A DNA stretch of 26,921 nt from Conoideocrella luteorostrata (Eukaryota > Ascomycota > Sordariomycetes > Hypocreales > Clavicipitaceae): assembly GCA_032433595.1 (NCBI GenBank), contig JASWJB010000452.1:1-26921 (forward strand), given 5' to 3'. Shown in pieces: positions 10,313 through 20,152 of the stretch. The translations under genes were made by a program, and so were the position numbers. The stretch's first letter is position 1; each line of letters opens with the position of its first letter. The notes under the pieces were generated by a model that had not been told where the DNA came from, did no database searches, and saw nothing but the letters and a program-made list of their open reading frames with translations.

Positions 10313-10347
10313 TTAACCCTAGTCCTAACCCAACCCTAATCCTTAGT
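10313..10347 (-). repeat. Degenerate telomere-like tract
   Basis: On the minus strand it reads as the units TTAGGG, TTGGG, TTAGGA, CTAGGG, TTA: about five diverged copies of the TTAGGG telomere repeat used by filamentous ascomycetes. It is short and imperfect. It lies in the repeat cluster between the orphan Zn-cluster copy and the family C LTR. Confidence 0.45.
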
Positions 10348-10494
10348 CTTTGCATATAGGTTACGAAAGCTGCCGGATCTAGCATTGGCTGGATCTTGCA
10401 GATACGTGAGCAAATGATGACATGACACTTGTCTGTAACTTGTAGTCTACCTACCCACTCGTAAAGACGCTGGGAGTTTATGTGTCGCCATAAC

Positions 10495-10729
10495 TGTTGG
10501 AATAAACAGGAGAGATTTAAATTGATTTGCATTGATGTGAAGAGCCATGTTACAGCGATGATGGAAAAATAATCCCTCGTCTGACGGCCTCGTCCAAATC
10601 CCCTATAAATACCCCTACAATTTAAGACACGCCTGTCTTGGGTTCTTACCCTAGGCCTAGAGGCCACGCATCCTTTCTCTCCCAGCCCGTGTATCCGCAT
10701 ATCCACTAACACACACGTGTAATCCAGTA
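10495..10729 (-). repeat. Solo LTR, family C copy 2
   Basis: It matches 763-970 in inverted orientation. One end is TTCCAACA on the minus strand (10495). The other is either TGTTAG at 10711 or, judged by a possible GTTAT duplication on both sides, about 10729. TATAAATACCCC near 10600-10612 on the plus strand is TATA-like. A 216-codon open frame across 10149-10799 is a composite of this LTR, the telomere-like tract and the orphan Zn-cluster copy, not a gene. Confidence 0.65.
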
Positions 10730-10897
10730 ATAACCATACTAAACCAAATACATATATTATACACTCATTTGCTCGCTGTACCTTGAGCAGGACCACCAAA
10801 TAGCAAGAGTCGTCGACGAAAGTGCTACCGGGATTTTCTTGTCGATTTGAGCCGACTGTCTGGCATATGGTTCTTTCAAACTTCCATCATGCTGTAA

Positions 10898-12784
10898 TTA
10901 AGCTACCTCAACAACCCCGATCGTAGGCTTAGGTTCCTCCTGTGGTCCAAGTATGCCAGTCTTGGCTCCTCGGGCCATCTCGCGAGCGACAGGCACGGGG
11001 TCACGCCCATCCTTGAAAATCGCGTCAACATCTTCCAGACGAACGTTACTGGTCTCGGCTAAAGACAGAGTTAGCATCACATCCTGAAGGTAGACCTTAC
11101 ATGAGGAGGCACAGATAGCTTACGGTAGAGAAAGTAAACAAGAGGGACGAAGACAGCGTTAGTGGCTGTGAAGATTAGATAGGCTTTCCACCCAAGTCGC
11201 GAGATCAAAATGGGGGTGATCATTCCAACGGTGAAATTCCACAGCCAATTACTACTAACCGCTATAGCCGTACCCTGTGTTCGAGCGTTCAATGGTAGAA
11301 GTTCAGGCACGTAAACCCAAGGAACGCAATTAACGCTATATGCAGCATTAGTTTACTCGAAAACCCTATACGTCCAGCACAAGAGGAACCTACGTAGCTC
11401 CGTAGATAAGCATATACAGGAAGAAAAAGGCAACAGAGGCAGAAGCAAAGTTGCTTCCACGAACAGTTTCCCCCTGGTCAGATTGTGAAGTTAGTCCAGA
11501 GACCATAGCCATACAGAACCCAAGCCCGCAGCAACCCCAAATCATGGTCTTGCGTCGGCCCATTCTGTCTAAAGCAAATGTTGGCAGGAGACTCCCAATG
11601 GCGAACTGTAGATTTATGCAGCCCCCAAGAATTCGAGAAAGCCCTGGGCTCATACCAACATTCACCTCCAGTACCGTAGGCATATAGTACACGATGAGAT
11701 TGATCCCACTGATTTGGTTCATGAACTGCATGAGCCAGGCAAGAATAACGCGATATCTAGTCCTGAGCTTATCGTTCTTGAAGACTGAGAAAAACGACCT
11801 CTCGGTTTCCGATTCGATCTCAAGGGCCCGCTCGATCGCATTGACCTCTGCAACAATAGACTCCTGGTCCGGTCTTTTGTCATATACGTCACAAAGTACC
11901 TGTACGGCCTCCGTTTTCCGATTGTGATTGAAAAGCCACCTCGGAGACTCTGGCAAAGCGAACACAAGTACGACAACGCTGACGGCTATAGCATTTTGCA
12001 TAGCGATAGGTAGTCGCCAGGCTACGGAGCCATCGACAAAGCTCATACCATAGTTGAACCAGTAAGCCACGGCAATGCCGATCTAATTTTTCATCAAAAA
12101 GTGACCAGCAGTCAATTGTAGGATAGTGACACTTACACCGACAAACAGAACCTCGGCGCTGACGAGGCGACCTCTCAAGGATGATGGACAGGTCTCTGAT
12201 TGATACCTGATGGAAGTCAGAGCTGAGCTTATGATCGTGTACCTATACTTACGTCGGAACGGTCGAACTTTCCATACCTGTACCTACACCAGTAATGATG
12301 CGGCCAACGATGAGGTGAGGGACGTGGAAAGCAGATGTTTGGAGAGAGGTTCCAACTAAAATCCACATCATGGATACCCATATTGTCTTTCGACGACCCA
12401 GCTTCTCTCCAAGTAGGAAGGTCACTGCCAAATAATTTAGGTATTTTGGATCTCTTCAACGGCGGTCAAACGTGAGGACTCACCAACGCAGCCAATAAGA
12501 CATCCAAGGTTGTAACAGGACACTATGATGCCAACTTCCGAATCAGATGGATTTTGAAACTGATCCAGCCAATTTTGATTTCGCAATATAGGCCCAAATA
12601 CTCCTTGCTCATAACCAAAGAGCACAAAGGCAGATAAACAACAAATTGCAATGCCTATTTGGAGGCCAACACCCCGTTTAAACCACTGTTGCATGGTTGT
12701 GTACTTGAGTCGTGATGAGGGTGGTGTCGAGTGATCTTGTCGTGGGGGTCTTAGTGGTCGAGGAACATAGCCTTTAGAATCCAA
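10898..12784 (-). CDS. MFS sugar transporter 1 (sugar:H+ symporter family)
   Basis: Proposed exons are 12784-12484, 12424-12253, 12206-12137, 12082-11394, 11335-11124 and 11058-10898 (534 aa; frame intact; introns 46-65 bp). It is a 12-TM plasma-membrane sugar porter (PF00083). Visible motifs are GYEQGVFGPIL near TM1, GEKLGRRKT after TM2, GRIITGVGTG, PESPRWLF at about 225-230, QFMNQISGINLIVYY, DRMGRRKTM, VPELLPLNAR and PETSNVRLEDVD at the end. The broken paralogue at 23583-25544 starts at the residue matching Met31 here (ATG at 12694), so the true start may be 12694 (504 aa). It is divergent from regulator 2, suggesting control by it. The transported sugar cannot be told from sequence. Confidence 0.9.
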
Positions 12785-13782
12785 GAACTTGAAGGGATAA
12801 GGCGGCCAAGTGATTATTAAAAAGGTGCTTCAGTAGGCAGGCCAAACCAAAGGGTAACGGGGACCCTGACGATTGTGGAACGACCCCGCTCACCTTAGAG
12901 TGTTGAAGTGGAGTACGGAGACTGAGCCAGCTAATCAACGAACTTTGATCCAGTCCCCTTACTCTTCAGGCTTGGCCAATTGTCGTCCATCAGTACTTTT
13001 GGGCCACATGGCCTTCACAATATTAAGCATGGACTGCCTTGAAACGATGCGTAAATCGGAATCATTAGCTAAGATAACAGGATTTCTCATGCTCCCGTAG
13101 CTGTGTCGGAGGCCGGTCTGAAAGAACAAAATACGAATCAAACTCAAACATAGCTGTCCAAAGAGGTTCTGATCCATGTACATCCATCATGTGCTAGAAA
13201 CAAAGAAGCTGAGGACCGACGTATTCGCAACACAGCCAATTCACATCGTACCTGTCTCACCTGCTCCGCACTTACTAGTGGTCCTTCTTCCCTCGTGTCG
13301 GGATTTTGTCGGCAATAACTTCCGGCAGAGAGACCCACACTCATGCAGTATCTCTCCACTCCTATGACCCTCCCCCGCACCTCCAATTACTCCGTGCCGA
13401 ACCAGTTTGTTGCTGCCATGAGCAAAAGCGTCTCAGCTGTACTTGACTTGAAGTCAAATAAGATGGCGTCAAGGAAAGGATGCCATGAGTTTTCTTAGAA
13501 ATCGGGAGAAGCACTCAATAATAAGTGGCCGAAAGAGGTTGCGGGAGGATCTTGTTGTTGAGATCAGAGTGGTACCTTCGGGTAATTTACAAAACTGACC
13601 GAAATCGAAATTGCGGGGATTTCCACTTTGTGGGTTTGGGCGGTTTTGCGGATTCTAGCCAATGTGCCACTCTACACTCGACATTGCAGGTCACGTGCAC
13701 GGATTGATCGTGGGGCAGCGGCAAGATTTTGTGGAGGGCCAGTAGTTATGTTCCCCGCCCATGTAATCTACCTCGTTCGTTC
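12785..13782. promoter_or_regulatory. Divergent promoter of transporter 1 and regulator 2
   Basis: About 1 kb shared upstream region with no credible gene. SYGGRG-type boxes: CCCCGC at 12884-12889 (100 bp from the transporter start codon), CCCCGC at 13373-13378, and GCGGGG at 13613-13618 (about 165 bp from the regulator start codon). A fragment matching the first bases of family A LTRs (TGTTGAGATCAGAGTGGTAC) lies near 13556-13576. Regulator binding sites themselves cannot be picked out. Confidence 0.45.
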
Positions 13783-16464
13783 ATGCTCTTCAAAGTCATG
13801 TATCAACTTCCAGAAACCATGCACCAGCAGCCATCATCGACGCGGTCGCGCCGGATCCCCGGAGCTAGATCTTTTCGAATATGCACCGTGGACGACTTCG
13901 CGTCTTCGCAACAACACGTAACAGCGAAGCGGAGAGCGACGCCATCCGGCACGGCCTGTAGGGCCTGTCGATGTCGTAAGATCAAATGTTTTCTTGACCT
14001 AACCTCAGACAATGAGCAAGGCCGTTGCGAAACTAACAATACGAGTGGGACTGAAACTGGGACTGAGATACCACAAAAGAAATGCCAACCCTGCCTGCAA
14101 GCGAGGCTAGATTGCACGTGGGACTTGGATCGGAGGGCACGTCGTAAAATGCTTTCAAAACAGACTGCTGCACCCAGTGCTTCTGCGCAAGCTCCAGACA
14201 CTCAATTTGTACATCTGGATGACCTTGCCATTGTCGCGGCCCAGTCTCGACCACAAACAAAATCCCCTGCACCATCGCCAGATCAATCACCAGAACAATG
14301 CCCTGGCCAGTCACCCCCCGAGTCATCCCCTGAGCCGTCTCCCGATTCGATCCACGAGATTCCTCCTCCACTGCCACGATCGAATTGCGGAATGCCATTG
14401 TTTGCTACCGCAAACAATACCTTAGATATCGATGCCGATAGTTTCCGTTCATATTTAAACGGTACGCCCGCGCTTCTAGGGCTTGCGGACAACGATGAAC
14501 ACATGAGCCAGCCTGATTCATATGTGCGACCTCCTGAAGAAGGCCAGGACAGTGGTTTAGATTTGAATCAAGATAACCTTGACGCCCAAGACTTCGTTCT
14601 GGGCTGGAGTCATTTTCAACCTGTTTTGGACGAGATGCCCATCTTTACTCTTCAACCTGGTTTAATCCCGGATGATTTATGCAAGGCGGGTGGCTCGCGT
14701 TCCATCGAGATTCGCTATTACCGAACGTTTGGTCCTACTGCGCTGTTTCCAGGCCGTAGGCGGCTCTCTCTACGCATAGAGCATGGAGACGATCGATCGG
14801 AAACAATCGGCTCGACTGGTCAAACTCTCAACGGGTCCTCCGCGCCAGGTTCGCGAAATTGCCAAAGCACTTCACTATCGTCAAACTCCTCGACAAACAC
14901 AGGACTCTTTGATTCAGCCAACCAGCAACCACATCCTGATATCATCTACCAAATACTAGATGATTTCTTTGACCGACTCGGTGGTCACATCCCCTTCCTC
15001 TCTCATGACATCCTGCTTACCCACATAGGGTCTAATGTTGCATCTAGTTTCCTTCTCAATGCTATTGCCGCCGTCACATTACGATTTTGTTCCAACACAG
15101 GTGCCTTGGCAGAAATTCTCGGACAGTACAAGGGGGAAAGATCAAATCCTTCGCGGCATTGCGCGGCTTTTATCGCCAAAGCACGAGCTCAGTTGGTCGG
15201 CCTGCTGAGTGTGCCTGAACCTGAAGTTGTCGGCGGACTTATTCTTCTGGCGTGGGCTGATTTCGGCGAAAAGAATGAGACAGGTCTATGGATGTTCGCA
15301 GGGATGGCTATCCGAATGGCTCAAGATTTAGGCTTCGATCGGACCACTGAGACGGATATCGACCTGAATCTTAACTTGCACGACCATGCGTGGCCGTCAC
15401 CAGACGGTACATATTCTCTTACGCATGAAGATTCACTTGTGCACCAACAGGAGGCTCGTTTAGCTTTGTTCTGGTCCACCTTCAATCTAGATGTTTGCGT
15501 TTCTCTGGCCACCGGGCGACCGCCTACTCTTAATCGTGATGACATCCAGGTGGCTCTGCCATCTTTTGAGGACATGATGCTGGCCCAACTAGATTTTTCC
15601 AAGGAAACGACGCAGAAAAACATGATCTTCCCGACTCTGGTTAAGTTTATGTATCACTTTTCAGAAGCTGTTGCCTTACTGAATCGCGCTTCGTCGGCCA
15701 AATCCTTGGATCCTCTGCATGCAGCAGGCAACAGCGGACCGGATGCTTTCTTGGCTCGCAGGGCCCAACTTATTCAGCTGAGGGAATCCTTGGTCATGCA
15801 TTACAACAATCTTCCAGCTGAACTTGTATTCAGTATGGCCAATTTTAATATGTCTGCCAACAGCTCCCAGGACGGCATCTTCCTCCAGATGCATGCCTTT
15901 TTCTTTATGATCATAGCTTTGCTCTCCAATGAAGCGTCTGACAACGTGCGACAGGATGCTCCATCCTGTACTGCTTGCTCCGACACAACCCCTATGCCCA
16001 AATTAACCAAGAGTGAACTTGATTCAAACATCGCCTTGGGGGCTTGTCAAAAGCTTATCCAGATCTTTACTACCGCAAGTGTTGTCAACAAGATGAGCTA
16101 TCTGACTTCGCCATTCACATACCATTGCTTGTTCGTGGCAGCTTCGACAACATTGGACGCTCAGAGCACCGCGGCATCGCCTTTCCCTGCAAGCGCCAAG
16201 AAGCCTAGTGCAACCTTCTTTACGCTCACGGCGGGATGTGACTACCAGTTCTTGCGGCAGACACTCAAAGAGCAATCGACTTACTTTGCAGGCATTGCCA
16301 CAGCCATCAATCTGCTTGCGCAAAAGGAGAAGCAATTAATGAGGGGGGATCCAGTTGATGACGGGCTGGAAGATGGCTCAAATGAGCCTGAGCTAGACAG
16401 AGTGGCTTTACTCAATGATGCAGGGCTTATAAACAGATATTGTATCCGGGATCAAGGCGCATAA
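13783..16464 (+). CDS. Zn(II)2Cys6 transcription factor 2 (Fungal_trans / XlnR-like layout)
   Basis: Single-exon regulator of about 893 aa. The open frame extends a little upstream without ATG; starts at 13783, 13798 or 13819 all keep the zinc cluster, and I chose the first. Cluster cysteines lie at about 59, 62, 69, 101, 104 and 111: the first half CRACRCRKIKC is canonical, but the loop before KCQPCLQARLDC is 31 residues rather than the usual 5-12. A Ser/Pro/Gln-rich linker follows (about 135-190). The regulatory domain (PF04082-like) is seen at about 383-620, with FDRLGGHIPFLS, GMAIRMAQDLGFDR and FWSTFNLDVCVSLATGRPP. It is divergent from sugar transporter 1 and upstream of the aldolase and lactonase genes, so it is the most likely local activator (inference). 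Confidence 0.9.
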   Translation: MLFKVMYQLPETMHQQPSSTRSRRIPGARSFRICTVDDFASSQQHVTAKRRATPSGTACRACRCRKIKCFLDLTSDNEQGRCETNNTSGTETGTEIPQKKCQPCLQARLDCTWDLDRRARRKMLSKQTAAPSASAQAPDTQFVHLDDLAIVAAQSRPQTKSPAPSPDQSPEQCPGQSPPESSPEPSPDSIHEIPPPLPRSNCGMPLFATANNTLDIDADSFRSYLNGTPALLGLADNDEHMSQPDSYVRPPEEGQDSGLDLNQDNLDAQDFVLGWSHFQPVLDEMPIFTLQPGLIPDDLCKAGGSRSIEIRYYRTFGPTALFPGRRRLSLRIEHGDDRSETIGSTGQTLNGSSAPGSRNCQSTSLSSNSSTNTGLFDSANQQPHPDIIYQILDDFFDRLGGHIPFLSHDILLTHIGSNVASSFLLNAIAAVTLRFCSNTGALAEILGQYKGERSNPSRHCAAFIAKARAQLVGLLSVPEPEVVGGLILLAWADFGEKNETGLWMFAGMAIRMAQDLGFDRTTETDIDLNLNLHDHAWPSPDGTYSLTHEDSLVHQQEARLALFWSTFNLDVCVSLATGRPPTLNRDDIQVALPSFEDMMLAQLDFSKETTQKNMIFPTLVKFMYHFSEAVALLNRASSAKSLDPLHAAGNSGPDAFLARRAQLIQLRESLVMHYNNLPAELVFSMANFNMSANSSQDGIFLQMHAFFFMIIALLSNEASDNVRQDAPSCTACSDTTPMPKLTKSELDSNIALGACQKLIQIFTTASVVNKMSYLTSPFTYHCLFVAASTTLDAQSTAASPFPASAKKPSATFFTLTAGCDYQFLRQTLKEQSTYFAGIATAINLLAQKEKQLMRGDPVDDGLEDGSNEPELDRVALLNDAGLINRYCIRDQGA

Positions 16465-16689
16465 CGCAAAGCAGAACACCGACATCACAGATGTAAGAAT
16501 GTGAACACTTGTTCCTCTGCGTAGTGGAGATGTCTCTGGTGATGGGGTCGATGCGACCGGTGCACCATTGTAGTGATGGCGGTGATCTATAGGCCCCCTT
16601 TTATTTTATTTGTGAAAACAATGCCCCTGGTCTCTGTTCAAGACACCTCCACAGTTGAAAACCTGGGTGGATGTCAGGCACGATGGAAT

Positions 16690-16906
16690 TGTAGGAAGCA
16701 CAGGGCTTCGGGTGACGAGGGTATCGATACCGAAGGTGAAGCAAAACAATGTACAAAACAATTCAATTCATTAGGTCTGTCTGAAAGAGAAGAGAAGAAA
16801 GAAGAAGATGAGTATCTATGCCCGCAATGTGTACAAGAGGCGCACCAGGGTGCCTACGTGACGTGCACGCGTGCCTGCCCGCGTGCCTTGACGGGATATT
16901 CCAACA
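16690..16906 (+). repeat. Solo LTR, family B copy 2, with GGAAT target duplication
   Basis: It starts TGTAGGAAGCACAGGG, ends TTCCAACA, and is similar to 5379-5586. GGAAT occurs directly before (16685-16689) and directly after (16907-16911), a 5-bp target-site duplication that fixes the boundaries. The 131-codon open frame spanning it is not a gene. It lies between regulator 2 and the aldolase. Confidence 0.85.
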
Positions 16907-17369
16907 GGAATGTCCTGTACGCAGTTTTTGGTCGCAAAGGATATGGCAGAGTATCCACCAGTAACTGAAAGGGGGCTGATCAATCAAGTTCGGCTTCTTT
17001 GCCGTTTTGGTGCTTGAATGGCAGAGAATGCCCTCGTCTCGAGGCCATGCTATCGGTCTGAAGCCGCTAGTCCCCAAGGGGAAATTTTGGTCATTGACGA
17101 ATCTGGAAACCCGAACAGGTCGAGGCTCACTCTTCGCTGGCGATGACGTCGGACATCGGCGAATCAACTGCTGGTAATTAACAAATTCTTAATTAATCTG
17201 TAACACCTTCTGGATACCGGATCAACTTGCTATGTATAGAAGTAAACATCTGCAAGCTCCCACTCGGAAAGGATAACATTTAAGCTCACAACGGTCGCCG
17301 GCCAGCCAGCTAGCCTATGGAAGTCTGCCCTTACCAACCTACCGAAGTTTGATCATTGTACTCTACACC
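16907..17369. promoter_or_regulatory. Aldolase upstream region
   Basis: No gene. It contains a GC palindrome, TCCCC-AA-GGGGA, followed by AAATTTTGG at 17071-17090. The core resembles inverted repeats upstream of transporter 2 (25778-25797). No SYGGRG box was found here. Confidence 0.35.
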
Positions 17370-18350
17370 ATGACTCTTCAAGACAACACACATCTGAAAA
17401 TTCTGCGTGATGCAGCAAAGGGCAGATATGGTGTAATAGCTTCTACATCGTAAGTTCATACATTCATACATGGGGTTGTGGAGTTACAACTACTGAAGGA
17501 AACACTCTACCAGCTACACTGTTGAACACATGCTAGGCCTGATCAAAGCAGCTGAACGGAGGAGGTCACCACTGATCATTCAGCTCTTCCCGTGGTCTGT
17601 GAAATTTTCAGATGGCGTTCTTGTTCACGCTGCAGCTCAGGCTGCTAAGCAAGCCAGAGTGCCTGTCTCGGTCCATCTGGATCATTGCCAGAGTCCTGAG
17701 CTGGTAAAGCAAGCGTGCGAGCTTCCCTTTGACTCTATCATGGTGGATATGTCTCACTTTGATAAGAGCGAGAACTTGTCGAAGACTAAGGAGCTGGTAG
17801 AGTACTGCCACGCTAGAGGTAAAGCAACGGAGGCAGAACCTGGCAGGATTGAGGGCGGCGAAGATGGTATTTCCGACACAGCCGATCTCAGCGGTGCGAT
17901 GACCACTGAAGGAGAAGTGCACGATTTCGCAGCCTCTGGCGTGGACTGTATTGCACCGGCCTTTGGCAATGTGCACGGCAAATACGGACGCCGAGGTGTT
18001 GTTTTGGAATGGGACCGGTACGCTTGGTAATCTCCTGAATACAAATCTGGCACGCTTTCTAACACACCAGGGAAAGTCTTGAGATGGTCCGCGGCATATC
18101 GTCCAAGAAAAACCTTTTTCTCGCCCTTCACGGAGTTGACCATTTCCCTGACGAACTGCTGCAGAGACTTGTCGCCAGTGGAATATCAAAGGTCAACATC
18201 AACAAAGATGTGATGGTGCCTTATTATGAGCATCTAGAGAAGAACGCCAACAAAATCCCCTTCACACAGCTTTTGGAAGATGGCGTCGAGGCGGTGGCAA
18301 AGGCGGCTGAACACCTGATGGACGTGATCGGCTCTTCCGGGAAAGTTTAG
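17370..18350 (+). CDS. Class II fructose-bisphosphate/tagatose aldolase-like protein
   Basis: Proposed exons are 17370-17449, 17514-18017 and 18071-18350 (287 aa; introns 64 and 53 bp). It matches the class II, zinc-dependent ketose aldolase fold (PF01116), cytosolic: VHLDHC (Asp83 catalytic, His84 metal), VDMSHFDKSENL, AEPGRIEGGEDG (134 on), AFGNVHGKYG (His181 metal), LHGVDHFPDELL (His215 metal) and GISKVNINKDV. The usual HGGSG/HGAS phosphate loop is replaced by HGVDH, and the Asn-x-x-Thr phosphate motif is N-I-N-K (237-240). Aldol cleavage is therefore likely, but on a substrate that may not be a standard phosphorylated ketose. It lies just upstream of the lactonase gene in the same orientation. 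Confidence 0.87.
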
Positions 18351-18645
18351 GCTTTCACTCGGGACTGTGCATGGCTTGCGGTGGTAACAAAGTTTTAATG
18401 TTAAATAATAGACAGTTCAAAGTGTGGAAGACTCCGTTCAATCATCACATAAAAACATGAACCCGATCAAGCGACATTTATATCCATATTGACAAGCTGT
18501 GTATCTTCTAGCCCAAAGCGCATTCGTTCGTTTTTGTGCTTGACCACATAATCAAGGACCGGAAGCACACTGATCTACCAGCGTACTGCTTTTAACTTTC
18601 CAGCAATGTCCATAATCTTATGTACGGTAATGCGCCGAATTCACC
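18351..18645. other. Aldolase-lactonase spacer
   Basis: The 3' flank of the aldolase gene, with an AT-rich TTTTAATGTTAAATAAT stretch at about 18393-18410 that may serve in transcript 3'-end formation. No gene or repeat seen. Confidence 0.35.
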
Positions 18646-18648
18646 ATG

Positions 18649-18742
18649 CCGGGGTTAGTAGCCTGATCAATTTACCAAAAGAGCAATCCCCGGCGTGAGA
18701 CCACAATTGCCAAAAAGAGTAATCCCAGCCATCAGTGCGGGG
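18649..18742. promoter_or_regulatory. Candidate CreA doublet upstream of the lactonase
   Basis: CCGGGG at 18649-18654, CCCCGG (same site inverted) at 18688-18693 and GCGGGG at 18737-18742 all fit SYGGRG and lie 100-200 bp before the proposed ATG. Around them are related words: GCCGGGGTTA, CAATCCCCGGC, GTAATCCC and GCGGGGATTTAC. GCGGGGATTT also occurs upstream of regulator 2 (13613). Closely spaced pairs are what functional CreA sites usually look like. Confidence 0.45.
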
Positions 18743-18845
18743 ATTTACTGTCCAAGCCGCCCTTGCGCAAATGATGTTAATAGTCTCGGGATATCAGCAG
18801 TTTTCTCATTGCTTCCTCCATCTCACGTTGTCTGTACAACGCAAA

Positions 18846-19906
18846 ATGAGCGTCTCAAGTGACGGCTTCAGGGCCCATGACCCCTCTTTCCAAGACATCA
18901 TTGGCTCGTCTCCTTCCCTGGAGAAAATTCTGTCTAATCCGTCTTATCCCTTTGCCCATGAAGCCGGAGTTTTCTTTTCTGACGCAAACGAGCTGTGGGT
19001 GACTAGCAATCGTATATACGACGACAAGGGAGAACAACATATCATAATCAGCAAAATTCGCCTGTCGGCCAATAGAGATGCACCACCTGTGCAGGAAGAA
19101 GTCACCATCGAGCAGTTCCATATGGGAAACGGAGGTGTCAACTACGGCTCCGGAATATTGTTCTGCTCGCAGGGCTCCGCGACTATTCCCAGTGGCTTAT
19201 ACTACACCGATCCCAAGGCAACGCGAAATACAAAGCCAATCCTGACATCTGTCTATGGGAAGCCTTTTAACTCTGTTAATGACGTTGTCATCGCCCAGGA
19301 CGGAAGTATTTGGTTCACTGATCCCCCGTACGGATTCGAGCAAGGATACAAAGAGTGTCCGCAGCTTCCCAGCCAGCTGTACCGATACAGTCCCACTACC
19401 AAGGCCATCCGTGCTCTTGCCGATGGATTTGGTCATCCAAATGGTCTCTGTTTCTCGCCGGATGAGAAGACATTGTATGTAACTGACACGGATAAAGTCC
19501 ACGGAAGCGGAGTTCTTCGACCACATTTGGCTTCTTCGATGTACGTTGCACCTTTGGGCTAAAGTTGGTGAATCAAGCTAACCAATTATGCGGTAAAAGT
19601 TATGCTTTCAGCATAGATTACTTTCACGGACAGCCATTCCTCTGTAACCGTCGCCTTTTTGCCTTTGTTGAAGCAGGAATTCCTGATGGTATTAAGTGCG
19701 ATACCCGAGGCAATGTATACAGTGGCTGTGGAGACGGTATTCACGTTTGGTCACCGGCTGGAGTCCTGTTGGGCCGTATCATTGTCCACGGTGGAGTAGC
19801 GAACTTCTGCTTCGGGAAAGAAGGAGAAATGTTTATTTTAAATGAGCATTATTTGTGGCGAGCTCAGTTGGGAAAGTCGGTTAGGGGCGCCCTTTTAGGC
19901 ATTTGA
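18846..19906 (+). CDS. SMP-30/gluconolactonase-type lactonase
   Basis: Proposed exons are 18846-19540 and 19612-19906 (329 aa; 71-bp intron). It is a six-bladed beta-propeller hydrolase of the SMP-30/gluconolaconase/LRE family (PF08450), expected to open sugar lactones with a divalent metal. Likely metal-site motifs are HEAGVFF (Glu), FNSVNDVVIAQDGSIWFTDP (Asn/Asp), GFGHPNGLCFSPDE and GIPDGIKCD (Asp), with GNVYSGCGDGIHVWSPAG near the end. An in-frame ATG at 18735 would add a hydrophobic N-terminus, but that stretch carries the candidate CreA boxes, so I chose 18846 and predict a cytosolic protein. It fits downstream of a sugar or polyol oxidation in the same cluster. Confidence 0.88.
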
Positions 19907-20152
19907 GCTAGGATCTGTAGAAGGATGTTCCAGCTGTTCCTGAGCGTCAGGTACATAAAGACAATAGACAAAGAGGAAATATAAAGCATGAATATGAAGC
20001 ATTGATACGAACCCGTCACCGTAAAGACGTATAACTTGGTTCTGTTTTATCCATATCTCAAAGTCTCAAAGTAGCGAATAAAGCGAGAAGCACGAGTATT
20101 GATAGAATGATAACCGTTCCATTCAAAGTAGTTGCCTCTGTGTATCAAAGCT
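19907..20152. other. Short spacer
   Basis: Non-coding DNA between the 3' ends of the lactonase gene and the broken SDR. Nothing recognisable. Confidence 0.4.

Noticed and set aside
10149..10799. 216-codon open frame on the minus strand
   Set aside because: Composite of a family C LTR, the telomere-like tract and the orphan Zn-cluster copy; no coherent domain.
13977..14009. Intron-like GTAAGA...CTAACCTCAG inside the regulator 2 zinc cluster
   Set aside because: Only 33 nt, shorter than any fungal intron in the window (46 bp minimum), and removal would delete the third zinc-binding Cys.
16573..16968. 131-codon open frame, plus strand
   Set aside because: Spans a solo LTR with target duplications; no protein motif.
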